Assembly (NCBI GenBank): GCA_001586965.3
Contig: LUCW03001557.1
Coordinates: 90,001-137,645 of the forward strand
Source: Sphaeroforma sirkka
Lineage: Eukaryota > Opisthokonta > Ichthyosporea > Ichthyophonida
Length of the DNA stretch: 47,645 nt
Direction of reading: 5' to 3'
How positions within the stretch are numbered: the first letter of the stretch is position 1; every line of letters starts with the position of its first letter. Both the position numbers and the translations under genes were made by a program. The notes beneath the pieces were generated by a model. The model did not search any database. It had not been told where the DNA came from and saw only the letters and a program-made list of their open reading frames with translations. Below, piece by piece: positions 25,301-38,500 of the stretch.

Positions 25301-25667
25301 ACAAAAGTTGAGACCAGTGTCGACTTGATGAACTCAATCAACTCATCTCGTCGATGGGGTCGCAACTGTTATGTCGTATGCCGAATATATTTTGTTAGTG
25401 GGTAGCTTTGTCCGAACACTCACCCAATTCATAAGGTACGACAAGGTTATGAGAACCAACACAAGTACACGCTTAGTCAAATATGATCTTATCAAATAAA
25501 TTCAACGAGAGCGGCTACACATGTCTGCATTTTATGTACATAACCTATTTGCGCTCTAGGTAGCACTATTCGTGGCCGAGACAATAAATAGGTTTATTTG
25601 GCAATAACACACCCGGCCCAAGTTAACGCGGTCTTACCTGATAGTTGACACGGTATAAGCTTGTCAT
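19326..25667 (-). CDS. ISN1: IMP-specific 5'-nucleotidase (ISN1), eleven exons
   Basis: Minus-strand exons 25667-25638, 25365-25259, 24807-24749, 23957-23829, 23070-22991, 22780-22644, 22190-22081, 21521-21331, 20594-20526, 19995-19956 and 19675-19326 join in phase to 433 aa, close to yeast ISN1. The enzyme dephosphorylates IMP to inosine in purine salvage. Landmarks: MTSLYRVNYQ-LRPHRRDELIEF at the N-terminus; the HAD-type DxDxT loop in FDGDQTLYPDG (Asp132, Asp134); VVTAAGY; GGECNYLF; RKTRAVGM; CAFNGGSDG-AWVDIGNKSLGV; and the metal-binding LHVGDQF (Asp348) followed by ARSACATAW. The last 37 residues before the stop at 19326 look like intron read-through. A donor CGAGG|GTATGG ends exon 11 at 19438 instead and splices in phase to the CBM20 exon at 18733. 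No AATAAA is seen between 19326 and the CBM20 exon. Exon 4 and exon 8 donors are tandemly duplicated. Confidence 0.92.
21026..21152. repeat. 44-bp direct duplication flanking a telomere-like motif (ISN1 intron)
   Basis: 21026-21069 and 21109-21152 match at 37 of 44 positions and both end ATTAACAGCCAACC. Between them lies ACTAAAACCCTAAACCCTAA (21079-21098). The architecture is the same as at 18203-18364. Confidence 0.88.
21301..21350 (-). repeat. 25-bp duplication of the ISN1 exon 8 splice donor
   Basis: On the minus strand GATCAGAGTACACCACAAG|GT (true donor after 21331) is followed 25 bases on by GATCAGTGTTCATCACAAG|GT (after 21306). The second copy is intronic. Confidence 0.85.
23117..23262. 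repeat. 29-bp tandem repeat, five copies, in ISN1 intron 4
   Basis: Units starting near 23117, 23146, 23175, 23204 and 23234 share CACAAGTGAAGTATAAATAA. They lie within the intron between exons 4 and 5, just before the exon 5 acceptor region. Confidence 0.88.
23755..23835 (-). repeat. 23-bp tandem repeat copying the ISN1 exon 4 splice donor
   Basis: On the minus strand the junction TTCAACG|GTAAGT is followed at 23-bp steps by TTCAACG|GTATGT, TTCAACC|TTGGGT and TTAACG|GTAGGT. The spacer is TAGGCTTTTAA or close to it. Three of four copies keep a canonical donor; the exon frame uses the first (exon end at 23829). Confidence 0.9.
24040..24215. repeat. Degenerate palindromic repeat cluster in ISN1 intron 3
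   Basis: Repeated CATCATGTCAGGACTATC units and their inverted forms (GATAGTTCTGAC, ATAAGACAGTCCTGGC) alternate across about 175 bp. They could form hairpins. No coding sense. Confidence 0.7.
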
Positions 25668-26541
25668 GGTTGATAGGGTTCTGCTCACGTGTACTATTGG
25701 CTACTGCGATGTATCTGCGCTAGGTTGTTGTGCGACTATTTCTATTGCGAAGAGGTGGTCGGTCCGCGAACAGTGAACACACCTCTCGTATTCCTTCTAT
25801 TTATATGTACCCATACTTTGTCTTCGTGCCTAGTTTTGTGATGACATTTATTCTGACATCGAGAAAGTGATGACACATGCAGTGTTCGGTGCACAATTTG
25901 GTTGGTACGCTTTGGCGCTCGCGTAGTCAGGTGTGATTAAGAAATGGATGAAGTAGAAAAAGCCGAATCCATAAGAGTCAAAATGTAATGGACCCTTTCT
26001 CTGGATCGCTTGAGTGGCGGGATTGGATCATGATATTCCCTGCCAGATTTTTATTTTGTGTGGATATATATACTTGATGTGTTCATGCTTTCAGTATATT
26101 CATGTGCGCCTTCTGTGCTTACGAAGAGCTACAACGTTAGAATAGAGGTGGTCAAAACCTCGAGTAGAGTCTCAAAGGAAGTGTGTGTAACTGATCAGTA
26201 GAGTTGCTCATCCAGTTAACAGCTAGCTACCTGACTTCGAGGGGCAGTTGACCACAATATCAGTCCGTTATAGTCAATCAACAGTGAAGTTATAATATAT
26301 CAACAAGGGTAACCAGCAATTCTATTTGCAGTTTCACTGCTTCACTTGTGGATAGCCACATAATCAACTGGATTGAATCTGAATCGTATCATATATGAGG
26401 TCGAGATTGATCGCTACTAATATAGTTGCACTACGAAATCAGGCGACCCTTGGTACATTGTGATTTCACTGTACACATCGAGTGTACTGAAGTGACGTCC
26501 TCCCGTATATTTGATTTGTTGACTCTGGATTGTTGGTGATC
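25668..26541. promoter_or_regulatory. Shared divergent promoter region of ISN1 and XPG
   Basis: 874 bp separate the ISN1 start codon (minus) from the XPG start codon (plus). No other gene is seen, so it must carry both promoters and 5' UTRs. I see no clear TATA box and assign no individual site. Confidence 0.6.
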
Positions 26542-29500
26542 ATGGGTGTCAATGGACTGTGGCATCTGGTACAACCAGCTGGCCGACCCATCACTTTCGA
26601 TGACCTGGCTGACAAGGTGCCACATATTTCAGTCACTCTTTCGCACGCACAGGCAGTCACATGTGTTACGCTCAAGCGATCAAGTGATCAAGTTGCCACA
26701 CATTGCTGTGTTTTGTAGCTAGTTTTTGCATGCATGTCCACATGAACGAATGATCATGTTATGGGTGTATACGTGATTTATAGTGAGATATGATCATGTA
26801 AACAGCCTCGATTCAAAGTGACATTTCTATTGTTGGCTTTGTGTATGTTCCATCCTTTACATCAATTGTCTATTCACCCCATCATAGTTCTATACAAACA
26901 ACATAGTACAGAGAGGTCAGAAATCGTTATGCACGTTGTAACCGACTTATAGCTGAATATCCAATCTGTGTACATTTCTGTACCCAAATAGTACATTATT
27001 ATCTCTCGAATTGCTTCACGTGTTTTCGAAGCTTGCGTTATCCTACACAATGAAGCTGAAATCTGCGTCGACGTACAGTCACCTCTCAACTTCAAGTCTG
27101 GTCCTCACAACATATTCTGGACAGACCGCTATCTTACAGGCGCAGATGAACATTAACACTTTTGAATTCGGTGTGTTGTGTGAGCCCCGTCACTCATATA
27201 TGTGCGCGTAACACTCGATACTCAGGTGGTGGCGGTTGACATCAGCAGTTGGGTGTACCAATACATGAAAGCCATGCGCGACCAGGACGGTGAGGTCATC
27301 AAGAACGCTCACCTGTTGGGTAAGTCGAATTCATTTGAAAGGTGTGTTGCAGTGGTTGTGTTTGTGGTGACGTTTCAGTGAAATGTTCTTGTCGACTGAC
27401 CCAGAATACATACTCAATGGTATGTCCTGTATTGTTGGTGAGGGAGTGATTGTTTAAACGATTGACTGCTTTAGACTGGCCAAGACCATGGTCCGGGGTT
27501 ATTGTGACGCATAGACTTGTGTTGATCCAGGTGACCAGGACGGACTATGGCGAGCAATCGGTTTGTGACGATCGGTGCACGTCTATTTCAAGTCACACTG
27601 TGATGTTCTGTACTCCTCCAAGTCGTATAGTAGACACGTGGTTACTGTAGTTGACGGAGAAGCCGCTGCCTAACTCGTTCGGTATGGTGTGCTGCGGGAT
27701 TAGGAATGGCACTCATAAAACATCTATTCGTGGTGCAATACTTCATCTATAAGACGACTCAAGCTAGAAAATGGTGGGAAGATAATATGGAGACACCTAA
27801 AATTGAGGAATCCCTCGCTTCAGAATATAAATATGATACGCACCGAGTTGCTCATTGATTGCCATAATGGCAATTGTACTTGCCATGTACTGCGTGCGTG
27901 TGCCACAGGTCTGTTCCGGCGACTGTGCATCCTGCTGTACCATGGGGTTAAACCCATCATAGTCTTCGACGGTGCTGCCCCGGCCCTAAAGTTGCGCACT
28001 CTGGTACGTATTTTATTATTGTAAGTTTGGTACTTGGTTTGAGTCAGTGATTACAGATGAATTTGATGATTTTTAGAAATTTATATTAAGTATCTTTGTA
28101 GGGACTATCCTAAATAGTGAATGTTAATTGCCTCTGAGCCATTTTAGTGAGTAAATCAGCGTTGTTTAATTGGTATCTCTCGTAGTGCTCACTAACCAAG
28201 GATTGTCTTTACATCCGTAGATTAAGTTTCTCGTAATCTGCGCATCTGGTGTAGTGGTACCCTTACATTTCGTGTTTTCCATTTACTTTTCAGAGCAAAC
28301 GAAAGCAATTCCGAGACAGATCGCAGGATACTCTGAGGAAGGTATTGACTGCGCGTTCTATTTTGTATTCGCGGCGTATTTCTCTTTCCGTAGACCGTAC
28401 AGTTTAGAGTATACTTTTTTTAAGTATAATCCCAACGGTATGATTCAGGGTAGACCACACGTAAACCATCAGCAACTCGTGAACTTTTTGAACTCATGAA
28501 TTCGAATCAGTTGCTACTCAGTTGTTTGCCAGTTGAATAGAGCCTGTTTTAGGGATCTAAGTACTACAACGCAGAATATTCCAGCATCACATAGTGAGCC
28601 TAGTATCACAATGTGACACGAGTTATTGCGTTAATATAGCCACGCTTAACTTATTCAACTAGCGCTGTTTTTACCCGAAGTTCTGACGAATAAATGTTCT
28701 CTATGCGCCTGTCACTAACTTCGCTTGACACACTTCGTCATGCATCTGTTGGTCAACGGACAGACAGCTGAGCGACTCTTCCAAAGTCAGATGAGGATCC
28801 ATGCGCTGTCGACTCTCGCGGGCAAAGAAGTGTATGTTGTTGAGAATTTATTATTGTTTCTTGCAGAGAGGCAAGGATGTTCGCAATCGGAAAGAATATA
28901 GTGTTTGCTGCCTATCAGACATTTTAGCCTACTCTTGTTCAAAATCAATGATCTGATCTTCGCATTACAGAGACGTAGCGTCGCTTTACAAGAAACCCAA
29001 TCGAACGGAAGATGACATGTTCATTCCAGCCGAAGACGCAAAGGGTAAGAGATCATATGCGACAAAATCCGTTTAAGTTTCTCTGATATTGTTTCGATGA
29101 GGTATGCACCTTACAAAGAGAAGCATGGCGAGTTGCGTCCATGGCGCAGGTCGGACGTTTATAATTGTGGATCGGTGCCAGTGCCTGAGAGAAAATTATA
29201 CCTAAAACGTTGCACACAAATACCAGGAACATCTATGTATTTTACGTTCAGCATGGATTGCAACCTCGCAAAAAACACCCGTAGCTTTCATGCTCCATGT
29301 ACATACTTATTATTATATGAAGGAATTTGGCCTAGAGTATGTTAGTTATTACGTGGTGCTCCAGTCGTATTTGTGTTTAATCTAAAAAAAGTACTGTTGA
29401 ATCTGCTGGCCCGCTCATCCTATTCCCATACTTCGTACGCAAACATATTTGTATCCTTGCACCTTCTTTCCCGTAATATAAGAATATCCTCATTCGTGTA

Positions 29501-32500
29501 GTGAAGCGCGCCAAGCCTTCAAACTGACGTGCGATGCTTTCATTTGCTTTGGTTCCAGTCGACGGCTCCGTTGTATTACATGAGCAAAGTGCAGAGGAAA
29601 TTGCGAAAGAAGCCGAACTCGCACGAGCCAAAGAAGAGCAGACCATGGACAGCGACAGCGACAGCGATGACCATGACCATGCGCAGCAGAGACCTCCGCA
29701 ACAGCAGCAGCACCCGCATATGCACTGGCAACCATTGGACAGTGTACAAGCAGACACAGCGCAACCAACCGCCGCAGGTGAGGGGACTGACGACGCCGAT
29801 GCCTATATGCAGCGAGAACAGTTCCTGTCAAAATTTCTTGAGGTGGATGTTACGAAGGTGTGTGCCACGGCCAAGTCGTACATACTTTGTTATTGCAGTG
29901 TAGGCTAATGTTTGTATTGTATGTGTTTGCTGGATTGAGAAGTGTTCTCGATTCGTACAAGTAAAGTCTTTCTTTTTACTTCGTACTGTGTATTTGCCAG
30001 TTTTAGTGGATGGTCATGCTTGTGCAATTCTTTATTAGTGTGTGCATGTTCCTCTCAATGAGGTATCTATCGTGAGTACGTATGCTACATTGGGCCATTT
30101 AACTCATGGCTCTTCCTTTGTAACTATTGCCATCGGTTATACGTTGCAGTTCGATGTGACGTCTGAGCAGTTTCTGGCGCTACCTGCAGACATCCAGCAC
30201 GAGATATTGGTGGAGGTACAGGAGAGGCAGAAGCATTGGACTCGCTTTAATAAGGAGAAGGCATCGCACGAGATGTCCAAAGACGCCACGTCGTACAGTG
30301 ATATGCAAATACAGCGGTTGCTGAAGAAGAATCACATTTCTAGGCAGCTCGATGATGTGCGCGCGAGGGTACGTATGCGTGTGTGCTTGAATGTGTCATA
30401 CCAGAGTTGTTCTCTTAGTTTGTGGCTCTATCCTCTGTACGTGTTGCGCGGTTTATTGCCATCTCTCTGGCTGTATGCCTCTACAGTTGTGGTTGCGTAT
30501 CTCGTATTTAGTTCACCGTCCTTTGCGCTTTTGTGCAGTATGTCACAGTCGCCGACTCCTGTCATATGTAATAGCTAGCGCCAAAGTTTGCATTTGCTGC
30601 GCACCTCCCGCAGTGCTTGTGTGACACTACTACAGCCTCGTTTTGTCATTTCATTCCGTGCCCACAGCTGCAATATGTCAACGACGAGTCAGGAGTAGGA
30701 TCAAGACGGGTAGCGGGAGATGCCAACACCGAGTTTGTTCTGCAATATTTCAAAGAGGTGTGTCTTGTCGACAGAGTGACCTGTTGTTTAACTTCCGGTT
30801 CAGATGGACTGTTCTCCGCTCGATATGATGAGCTCGCAACACATGATGCTGATTGTTAGCTTGTTTGCTTCATGTAGGAGAACGATGATGAAGATACGGA
30901 AGTGAAACAAACTGCAGAGCCTCAGAAAGGTACGCAAACGCTCAGCTCATTCTGCTTGTCGTAGTAGTTGTCTATATGTGTATATTAATCTTTTCACTAT
31001 TTGGTTATTTTGTAGCTTATTAACCCCACAATTTTTGATTGTTTTGCAAGATTTTATATTCATTTGCACCGTCCGCATCGTATACCAGTGCCTCGCATTG
31101 CCAATACCGAAACGCCGCCACCCGGAAGTGTGCCGGTGACTGTCCAGGTGCCTAACAAAGGTAGGTAGATTATATTATGACGCTTTGGTGTTTAACTCTC
31201 TCCTGCTATACCTGCCATGTCTGCGCAAGCGTGCTATCTACGCGCATTAGAATGTGCGGTTTATTCAAGAATTGCAGTAAATGGTTGCGTGACGGAGTTT
31301 ACCCTAAACCCTGAACGGTCATTGACACCGACGAAACAAAATTATGAGATTGAATTGCATACAATACACGATTTTGTCTGGGATGGTGCATACCTGCTTG
31401 TGATGGCGAACCCTTGTGCTATATTGTGCTTCTGTTGCCTTTGTTATGCCACACATAGTGTTTCGCTGTTCGTGCATCTCATTTTACTGTCCGTCTACTC
31501 TGTGGTAGTGCTGGATGGAATTGAGACCGACGGTGATAGCGATGACGACCTGTTTCCTGCATCCATGTTTGATCCCTCTCACCCAAGCAACTTCACCATG
31601 GATAATCCCGACATAGCAGATGATGAGTAAGTCCTTGGCCCCTCACTAGCCCCATTTATCTTATCCTTGGTGCATCCTTTGTATCTATGTTGCAGTATAT
31701 CTTCTGTATGATTTGTTCTGCTACGGTACTAAATCTGCCACTCCTCCGACGTCCTTGAGCATGCTTGTAAGTGTGTGGTGTTCGCAGACCCCTAAACCGC
31801 TTATAAACTGTTACGTATCTCACACATCGATTAGTCAAGTGCCGGAGACCGGCAAAGCAACCGCCTCGAACGAAGGCGATGAAGACGCACAACTGCAGAT
31901 GGCCATAGCCATGTCACTTGGACAGCCAGTACAAGCAGTAGAGCACACTGCCACAACAGCACACAGCAGCAGAACACATATAGCAATGCACACAAAAGGC
32001 CCAACTGCAAACGCACTCAGCACACGCATTGCCCCACCGTCCTCACCAGACAATGGCACAGACGATGAGTTGCAGATGGCCCTGGCTCTGTCTCTACAAC
32101 AAGCGCAGCCCCCCAGTCACGGTATGCCTCTTAACCGGCGCCATGGAGTTTTCTGAGCGTTTTTGTATCTTTTACTTTAAGGTTTTAGGGTTTAATGTTT
32201 CAGGTTAAAGTATATGAATCGCATGATCACTCAGTTAATTTGTTTTAGTTCATTTATTGAACGAATGGATAGTTTGTTTTAAGACTCCAATTTTGCATTG
32301 GATGTATTTGGTATAAATGTTCTTGACACATACGTGGATGAGGCCATGCACCGTACTATTGCCTGACAGTTTCATCTGCTCTTCCTGTGTACCCTTACCC
32401 CTTTGCGTTCTTGTGGTTGTGTCTGATCGTTTGATTACTGCTTCTACTTTTGGCCTTATTCAACCAATTGCTGATGTGCTGCTGTGGATGTGCTATTGTA

Positions 32501-35500
32501 CACACAGCGGCTGGTGAGCTAAAGCGGACAGACAGCGCTGAACAGTTGCAACAGGCGTTGGCGCTGTCGAGAGAAGAGATGAACAAGCCAAGAATCAATA
32601 GGGACTCAATCCAGACTATCAGCCACACGCTAGTCAAGACCCCCTCCGGTAAAGGCAAAGCCAGGGCTGACGGTAGGTTCAGAGTTTAGGGTTTCGTAGG
32701 TTGTGTGGTCATCTTTTGTTTGCACACAGTGTATGGGACTGGGGACGTGCGGTTGCTGAGCTCCCAACTGGCGGTACATGTGTTTCTGTGGTATGTCCAG
32801 CTGCTGTGTAATGTCTCATATACTTTGCATTTCCCTTGTTACAGAACCAGCTGCCTCTAAACCCTTCGCGTCAATCACAGTAACAAATGTGCCAACTACC
32901 AATGGCGAAGGGTCTAGTCGGAGACTGACGTCGTCGCCATTAGCCATGCAAAGCAGTATCACGTCATCTGTCAAACATCCTGTGCCTGTCAACGGCGAGA
33001 GCAGCTCGTCGAAATCAATGATTAGTATACCTTCAGCACAGAGTGGTAGTAATACAATACAGATTGGCACCGTTACAACGACACAGCCAAAGGCACTTGC
33101 ACACCCCTCAAGTGCAGCGTCTATACAAAGCACCCGCGGCCCTTCCAAACACCTGACTAGCTCACCATTTGCGATTCTGTTTCCCGAGCGTGTCACTCCT
33201 GTATCAGATTCTGCGACCAGTGGATACAAAGGGAACGATCGCATCACAACAGCATATGTCCACGGTAGGCAACAACACAGTACAAAGTCATCTGAACGAA
33301 GCGAAACAGTTGGCAGTTCGGTTGCCACGGCAGGCATCGCGGACAAGTCTGAGAAGGATGTCACACATGTCGAAACGGCAGCGATAGCAACGTCGTCTAT
33401 TGCTGATGCGACGAATACAGACTTTCAAGGCGATCACGAGTGCATGCAGCAACAGATTGAAACCAAGACGGACCAGCAGGCACATACAACACAGAAAACA
33501 TTACCCATGGCACATAACACCCACAACACAGGACATACCGACCAGCCAACAGAACCGCTGACACGCACGACAAAACAAGACACGCGCGCGACAGACGAGC
33601 AGACGAGCGACGCCGCCAGTGAGGCATATGGCGACACCGACGACGACGATGATCCAGCAGTCACTGAGGCGCACGCGGGCTTTGATTATTTGTTGAATGG
33701 CGACGCCAATGCGGACGACGATGCGTTGCTCAACGAACAGTTTGGATTCTTCATCGACAGTGACGACGAGAAACAGAAGCAGAAGGACAAGGCCAACCAC
33801 GCCCTGAGTGATACCACGGGCAATGGGAGCCAATACAAGGGGTGCGATGATGCACAGGAAAGTGAAGTGGGAAGGCAGGGGCAGGACAATGCTGGACAGT
33901 TGCAGTCATCGGAAACATGTTTAACAAATGCTGGAACAGAGAATGTTTCATTCGAACGAATGGGGAGCAGTGGACCTACACAATCAAACGACATTTCACC
34001 CGTACGTGTTACGAATATAAAGGCGAATACGCATACTGAGGACGTCATCACAGACACCGCAGCTGGTCATGAGAGCGAAGACAAAGCCACTACAGCGCTG
34101 GGGGCACCATCGCCATCTACGAACAGTAGAGACGCATCTGACAGTGCGACCAACCCATCACCACCACACGCGACAACACCACTAGCAGATGCGCACAGGA
34201 AAGGCAACGCGTCTATGGGACATTTGCCAGCTCACGAAGGGATCCGCGCAGATGGTCAAATGGACATAGATTTATCCAACGACAGTCCTTCCCAAACACA
34301 CGAGGCGTCCCGACCACCCCTCCCACAGGATCGGCCACAAGTTCAGGTGGATGGGGTGCACATACACGTCGACGATTCCCATATCAACACGAGCACAGAT
34401 GGGCAGAAGCATGTCAGTGGCAGCCATGGGCCACGAGACGGTGCAAACGACACCGACCCTTTCACAGACATAGACAGTCTCTACGGCGCAACCACAGACG
34501 ACGATGCCATGCGCAACGCCGACAACGCCTCGGGCGATCAAAGCGGTGGGTGGTGTGTGTTGTGCCACACTCGGCCACATATCGTCAGATTGTTCAGTGA
34601 CATGTATGGGGTGGGGTGCTTCTAATGTCTATGTAATGAGTGGTGTGTGTTGTGCCACACTCGCCTATATATCATAAGATTGTTCAGTGACATGTGTGGG
34701 TGGGGTGCTTTTAATGTCTATGTAATGAGTGGTGTGTGTTATGCCACACTCGCCCACATATCATCAGATTGTTCAGTGGCATGTGTGGGGTGGGGTGCTT
34801 CTATTGTCTATGTTATGAGCGGTGTGTGATGTGCACACACTCGCCCACATATCATCAGATTGTTCAGTGACATGTGTGGGGTGGGGTGCTTCTAATGTCT
34901 ATGTAATGAACGATGTGTGTTGTGCCACACTCGCCCTCATATCATCAGATTGTTCAGTGGCATGTGTGGGGTGGGGTGCTTCTATTGTCTATGTTATGAG
35001 CGGTGTGTGTTGTGCCACACTCGCCCACATATCATCAGATTGTTCAGTGACATGTATGGGGTGGGGTGCTTCTAATGTCTATGTAATGAGCGGTGTGTGT
35101 TGTGCCACACTCGCCCTCATATCATCAGATTGTTCAGTGGCATGTGTGGGGTGGGGTGCTTCTATTGTCTATGTTATGAGCGGGTGTGTTGTGCCACACT
35201 CGCCCACATATCATCAGATTGTTCAGTGACATGTGTGGGGTGGGGTGCTTCTAATGTCCATGTAATGAACGGTGTGTGTTGTGCCACACTCGCCCTCATA
35301 TCATCAGATTGTTCAGTGGCATGTATGGGGTGGGGTGCTTCTATTGTCTATGTTATGAGCGGTGTGTGTTGTGCCACACTCGTTCACATATCATCAGATT
35401 GTTTAATGACTGTGGGGTGGGGTGCTTGTTAATGAACTGTTTAGGGACACGTAGGAGGTTAGGTGTACATTTCTGTGCTGTTGCATTTTTGTATTCATTT

Positions 35501-38500
35501 GATACGGTTAAAGGTTGCTGTTGCTTGGAAATTGTTTTTCACTGAGACGCTTAATTCTGGCGCTTTCGAATGGGTAGATTGAGTAAACGTCATATACTCA
35601 AGGCTCAAAGTATCTTTGTCCTATTCTTCCAGAGATCATAAATTTCAATCTGGTTCTCGTACCTTGTCAAAATGTTCTTCCAGAGAATATAATTACATTC
35701 TGGTTTTCGTACATTGTCTTAGTACGCCCATACAGTTACATGTGCATTGTTTCATTCTATCTTCTAAGTTGTGGCTGTTCTATTTTAGAAATGGATGCAG
35801 ATGGTGGGCTGTTTGCTGAGGACAGTGATGATGATGCAGTGGACGGCATCATCGGGATGATCAACATGGACGACATCGAGGGAATCCAGGGCCAACTGCG
35901 ACAGGAGTGGAAGCAAATTCGGTAGTCTCGCCTGTACTTCTTAATCTAGTTTTGACTTGCCGCCAGGCTTAAATTGTTCTGCGCAATGTGCTAGATGTGC
36001 GGACCATGTTCCAAATATATATTGTCTCATCGAACTTCATCAGAGCCAATATATGAAGTGGGAGAATGTGTGACCGCAACTGTGAAACGGCTTTTCAGGG
36101 CTAACCTAAAATATGACACTAGAGTGAGCGTTATCGTATTCACGAGCGCTGCACAAATACCTAGTGGGCTGTGGTGTTTATTTTTTGGCTGTTTTGATAT
36201 TACAGTAAAGAGAAGCGTGCGGCCAAACGTGATGCATCGCAAGTGACGGAAGACATATACTCGGATTCCAAGACACTGCTCAAACTCTTCGGAGTGCCGT
36301 GGATTGACAGTCCATCTGAGGCGGAAGTATGTGTATATGTACATATGTATAAGTATATCTGTATATGTATAAGTATATGTGTATATGTTTGTGCCCCTCG
36401 TTATTGAGCCTCAGGTGTTCTCCGTCCTGTTTCGTGATTGTGCCTCAATCTTAAGCCTGTGGGTATATTTGATCCACTATTTTGTCTACTTTTCTGACCA
36501 TTTGATTTCAGGTGTGGTTTTTGGCCTGTGTACACTCTACTTGTGAATAACGGGTTTAAACCCTAAACTCTACATCCATTCATCCTAAAGCTTTGATTGC
36601 TGATTACTTGTAAGTGTGTGAAATCACTGAGCCGACTATTTGCCAATCGCCACATTCGTAATATTTGCATCGATGCTATGTCATTGGTTTTTCCTAAGGA
36701 GCTTACAATATAGTTGGGGCCTTCATGCAATACCACTAACGCCCCTGCATGTCGAGCTTTGATTGAGGCACTCGTGAGCAAATAGCCAGCGCATCCTGTG
36801 ATATTATCAGTATATGGTTCAAGGGTGCCCATGGCCTTCAGTGTAAATTATTTATATATCTACGAGTTGATGTTTGCCCAGTATTACTGTACCAGACTCA
36901 TGCGTCCCCTACAAACCTGCTTTCTTCTTTTTCTGGTACGCTGTGCTCAATATAGTAAAAGGAGTTATTCAAACTGAAGAAAAATAGTATGTTTAATATA
37001 TATTATGTAGATCTGTGTGAGCATGAGCAAGAGCAAGTTAATCAATACAAGCATTCCTTGGTAGGTTTTATGTTTTATCTTGTAGATGAAGCGCCGTCTA
37101 AGTAAGTGTATTTTGGGTTCTTTTTTAGGGTTTAGGTCATGGTGGCATCCCTGCTCTTAGCCATACCTCTGTAGCACACCGGGGTCTAAAAATACTGTCA
37201 CACCCTTTACAGGCGCAATGTGCTGAGCTAGATCGACTCGGACTTTGCGCTGGTTCCATTACAGAAGACAGTGATATATTCTTATTTGGCGCCCGAACAG
37301 TGTACAAGAACATGTTCAGTCTCAGTAATACTGCGGAGCTGTACCAGATCAATGACATTGAACGCATGGTGTGTGAGTGTGTTTGATAAGTGAAGGGTGG
37401 TCAGTAGCTGCAGTGTCTATGTATGGCATGTGGTGTGAGTGTGTTTGATAAGTGAAAGGTGGTGAGTATGCCGTGTCTATGTGTGGCGTGTGATGTGTGA
37501 GTGTGTTTGATAAGTGAAGGGTGGTCGGGAGCTGCAGTGTCTATGTGTGGCGTGTGGTGTGTGAGTGTGTTTGATAAGTGAAAGGTGGTGAGTATGCCGT
37601 GTCTATGTGTGGCGTGTGGTGTGTGAGTGTGTTTGATATGTGAAAGGTGGTGGGTAGCTGCAGTGTCTATGTGTGGCGTGTGGTGTATGAATGTTTTTTG
37701 ATGAAGTGAGTGAAGGGTGGTCGGTAGCTGCAGTGTCTATGTGTGGCGTGTGGTGTGTAAGTGTGCTTGATAAGTGAAAGGTGGTCAGTAGCTACAGTGT
37801 CTATGTGTGGCGTGTGGTGTGTGAGTGTGTTTGATGGGTGAGGGGTGGTCAATAGCTGCAGGGCTCATGTCTGGCGTTCGTTCTTGAGAATTACATTTGC
37901 ACTCCAATGCGCCTAACATAGTTGCAAGTTCTGATAATTGTGTGAAGTTGAGTGCAACAAACCTCGGTCACGCGCAGTATCAATGCAATTTCGTACCTCT
38001 GGGTGTCGTGAAGACACGTCGCTGTTTAGCCTTGCCGTTGGTCATCCTATCAATACTTCATATTCAGGTTGCGATCATTTCCAGAGAGTTACCGTACGCA
38101 ACAGTAAGCTGTTGGCTTCAGTGTCGCACGTCAAAACAGACCATTAGACCATTAGACCATTTGACTGAGCTTATCAGTTCTCGGCACGTATCCTAAATCT
38201 CGAAAGTCCTTTCATGTTTGCATACACTTCGTTTACTCTTTCATGTACATGAGTGCGTATGATAATCGACTCACTTTCAACGCTTGCGTTCTCACTTTGT
38301 GATTACTGCCCTTATGATCACAGCTAAATCTGTCCCGCACAGACCTAATCAATGTGGCGCTGTGCAGTGGATCAGACTACACTGAAGGCATTCGTGGAGT
38401 GGGGCCGGTGACGTCTATTGAAATCATCAGCGAATTTGGCGGAAGGTACGTTGTGACCTGCATAACGTATTGTCTATCCTGTCCCGTGGCGTGCCATGCA

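Noticed and set aside
28254..28499. Separate 81-aa protein
   Set aside because: Only 28294-28341 is real, as a short XPG exon in another frame. The rest is intron.
31713..31834. N-terminal extension of the UIM-bearing XPG exon
   Set aside because: The acceptor at 31832-31834 and phase 2 from the previous exon define the exon start; the upstream frame is intron.
34647..35545. Open frames with 30-residue repeats after XPG exon 15
   Set aside because: They exist because the intronic minisatellite unit is 90 bp, divisible by three. Exon 15 splices to exon 16 in phase and XPG homology skips this region.
34546..37870. CRISPR array
   Set aside because: Units are directly abutting or GT-rich minisatellites without unique spacers, in a eukaryotic intron.
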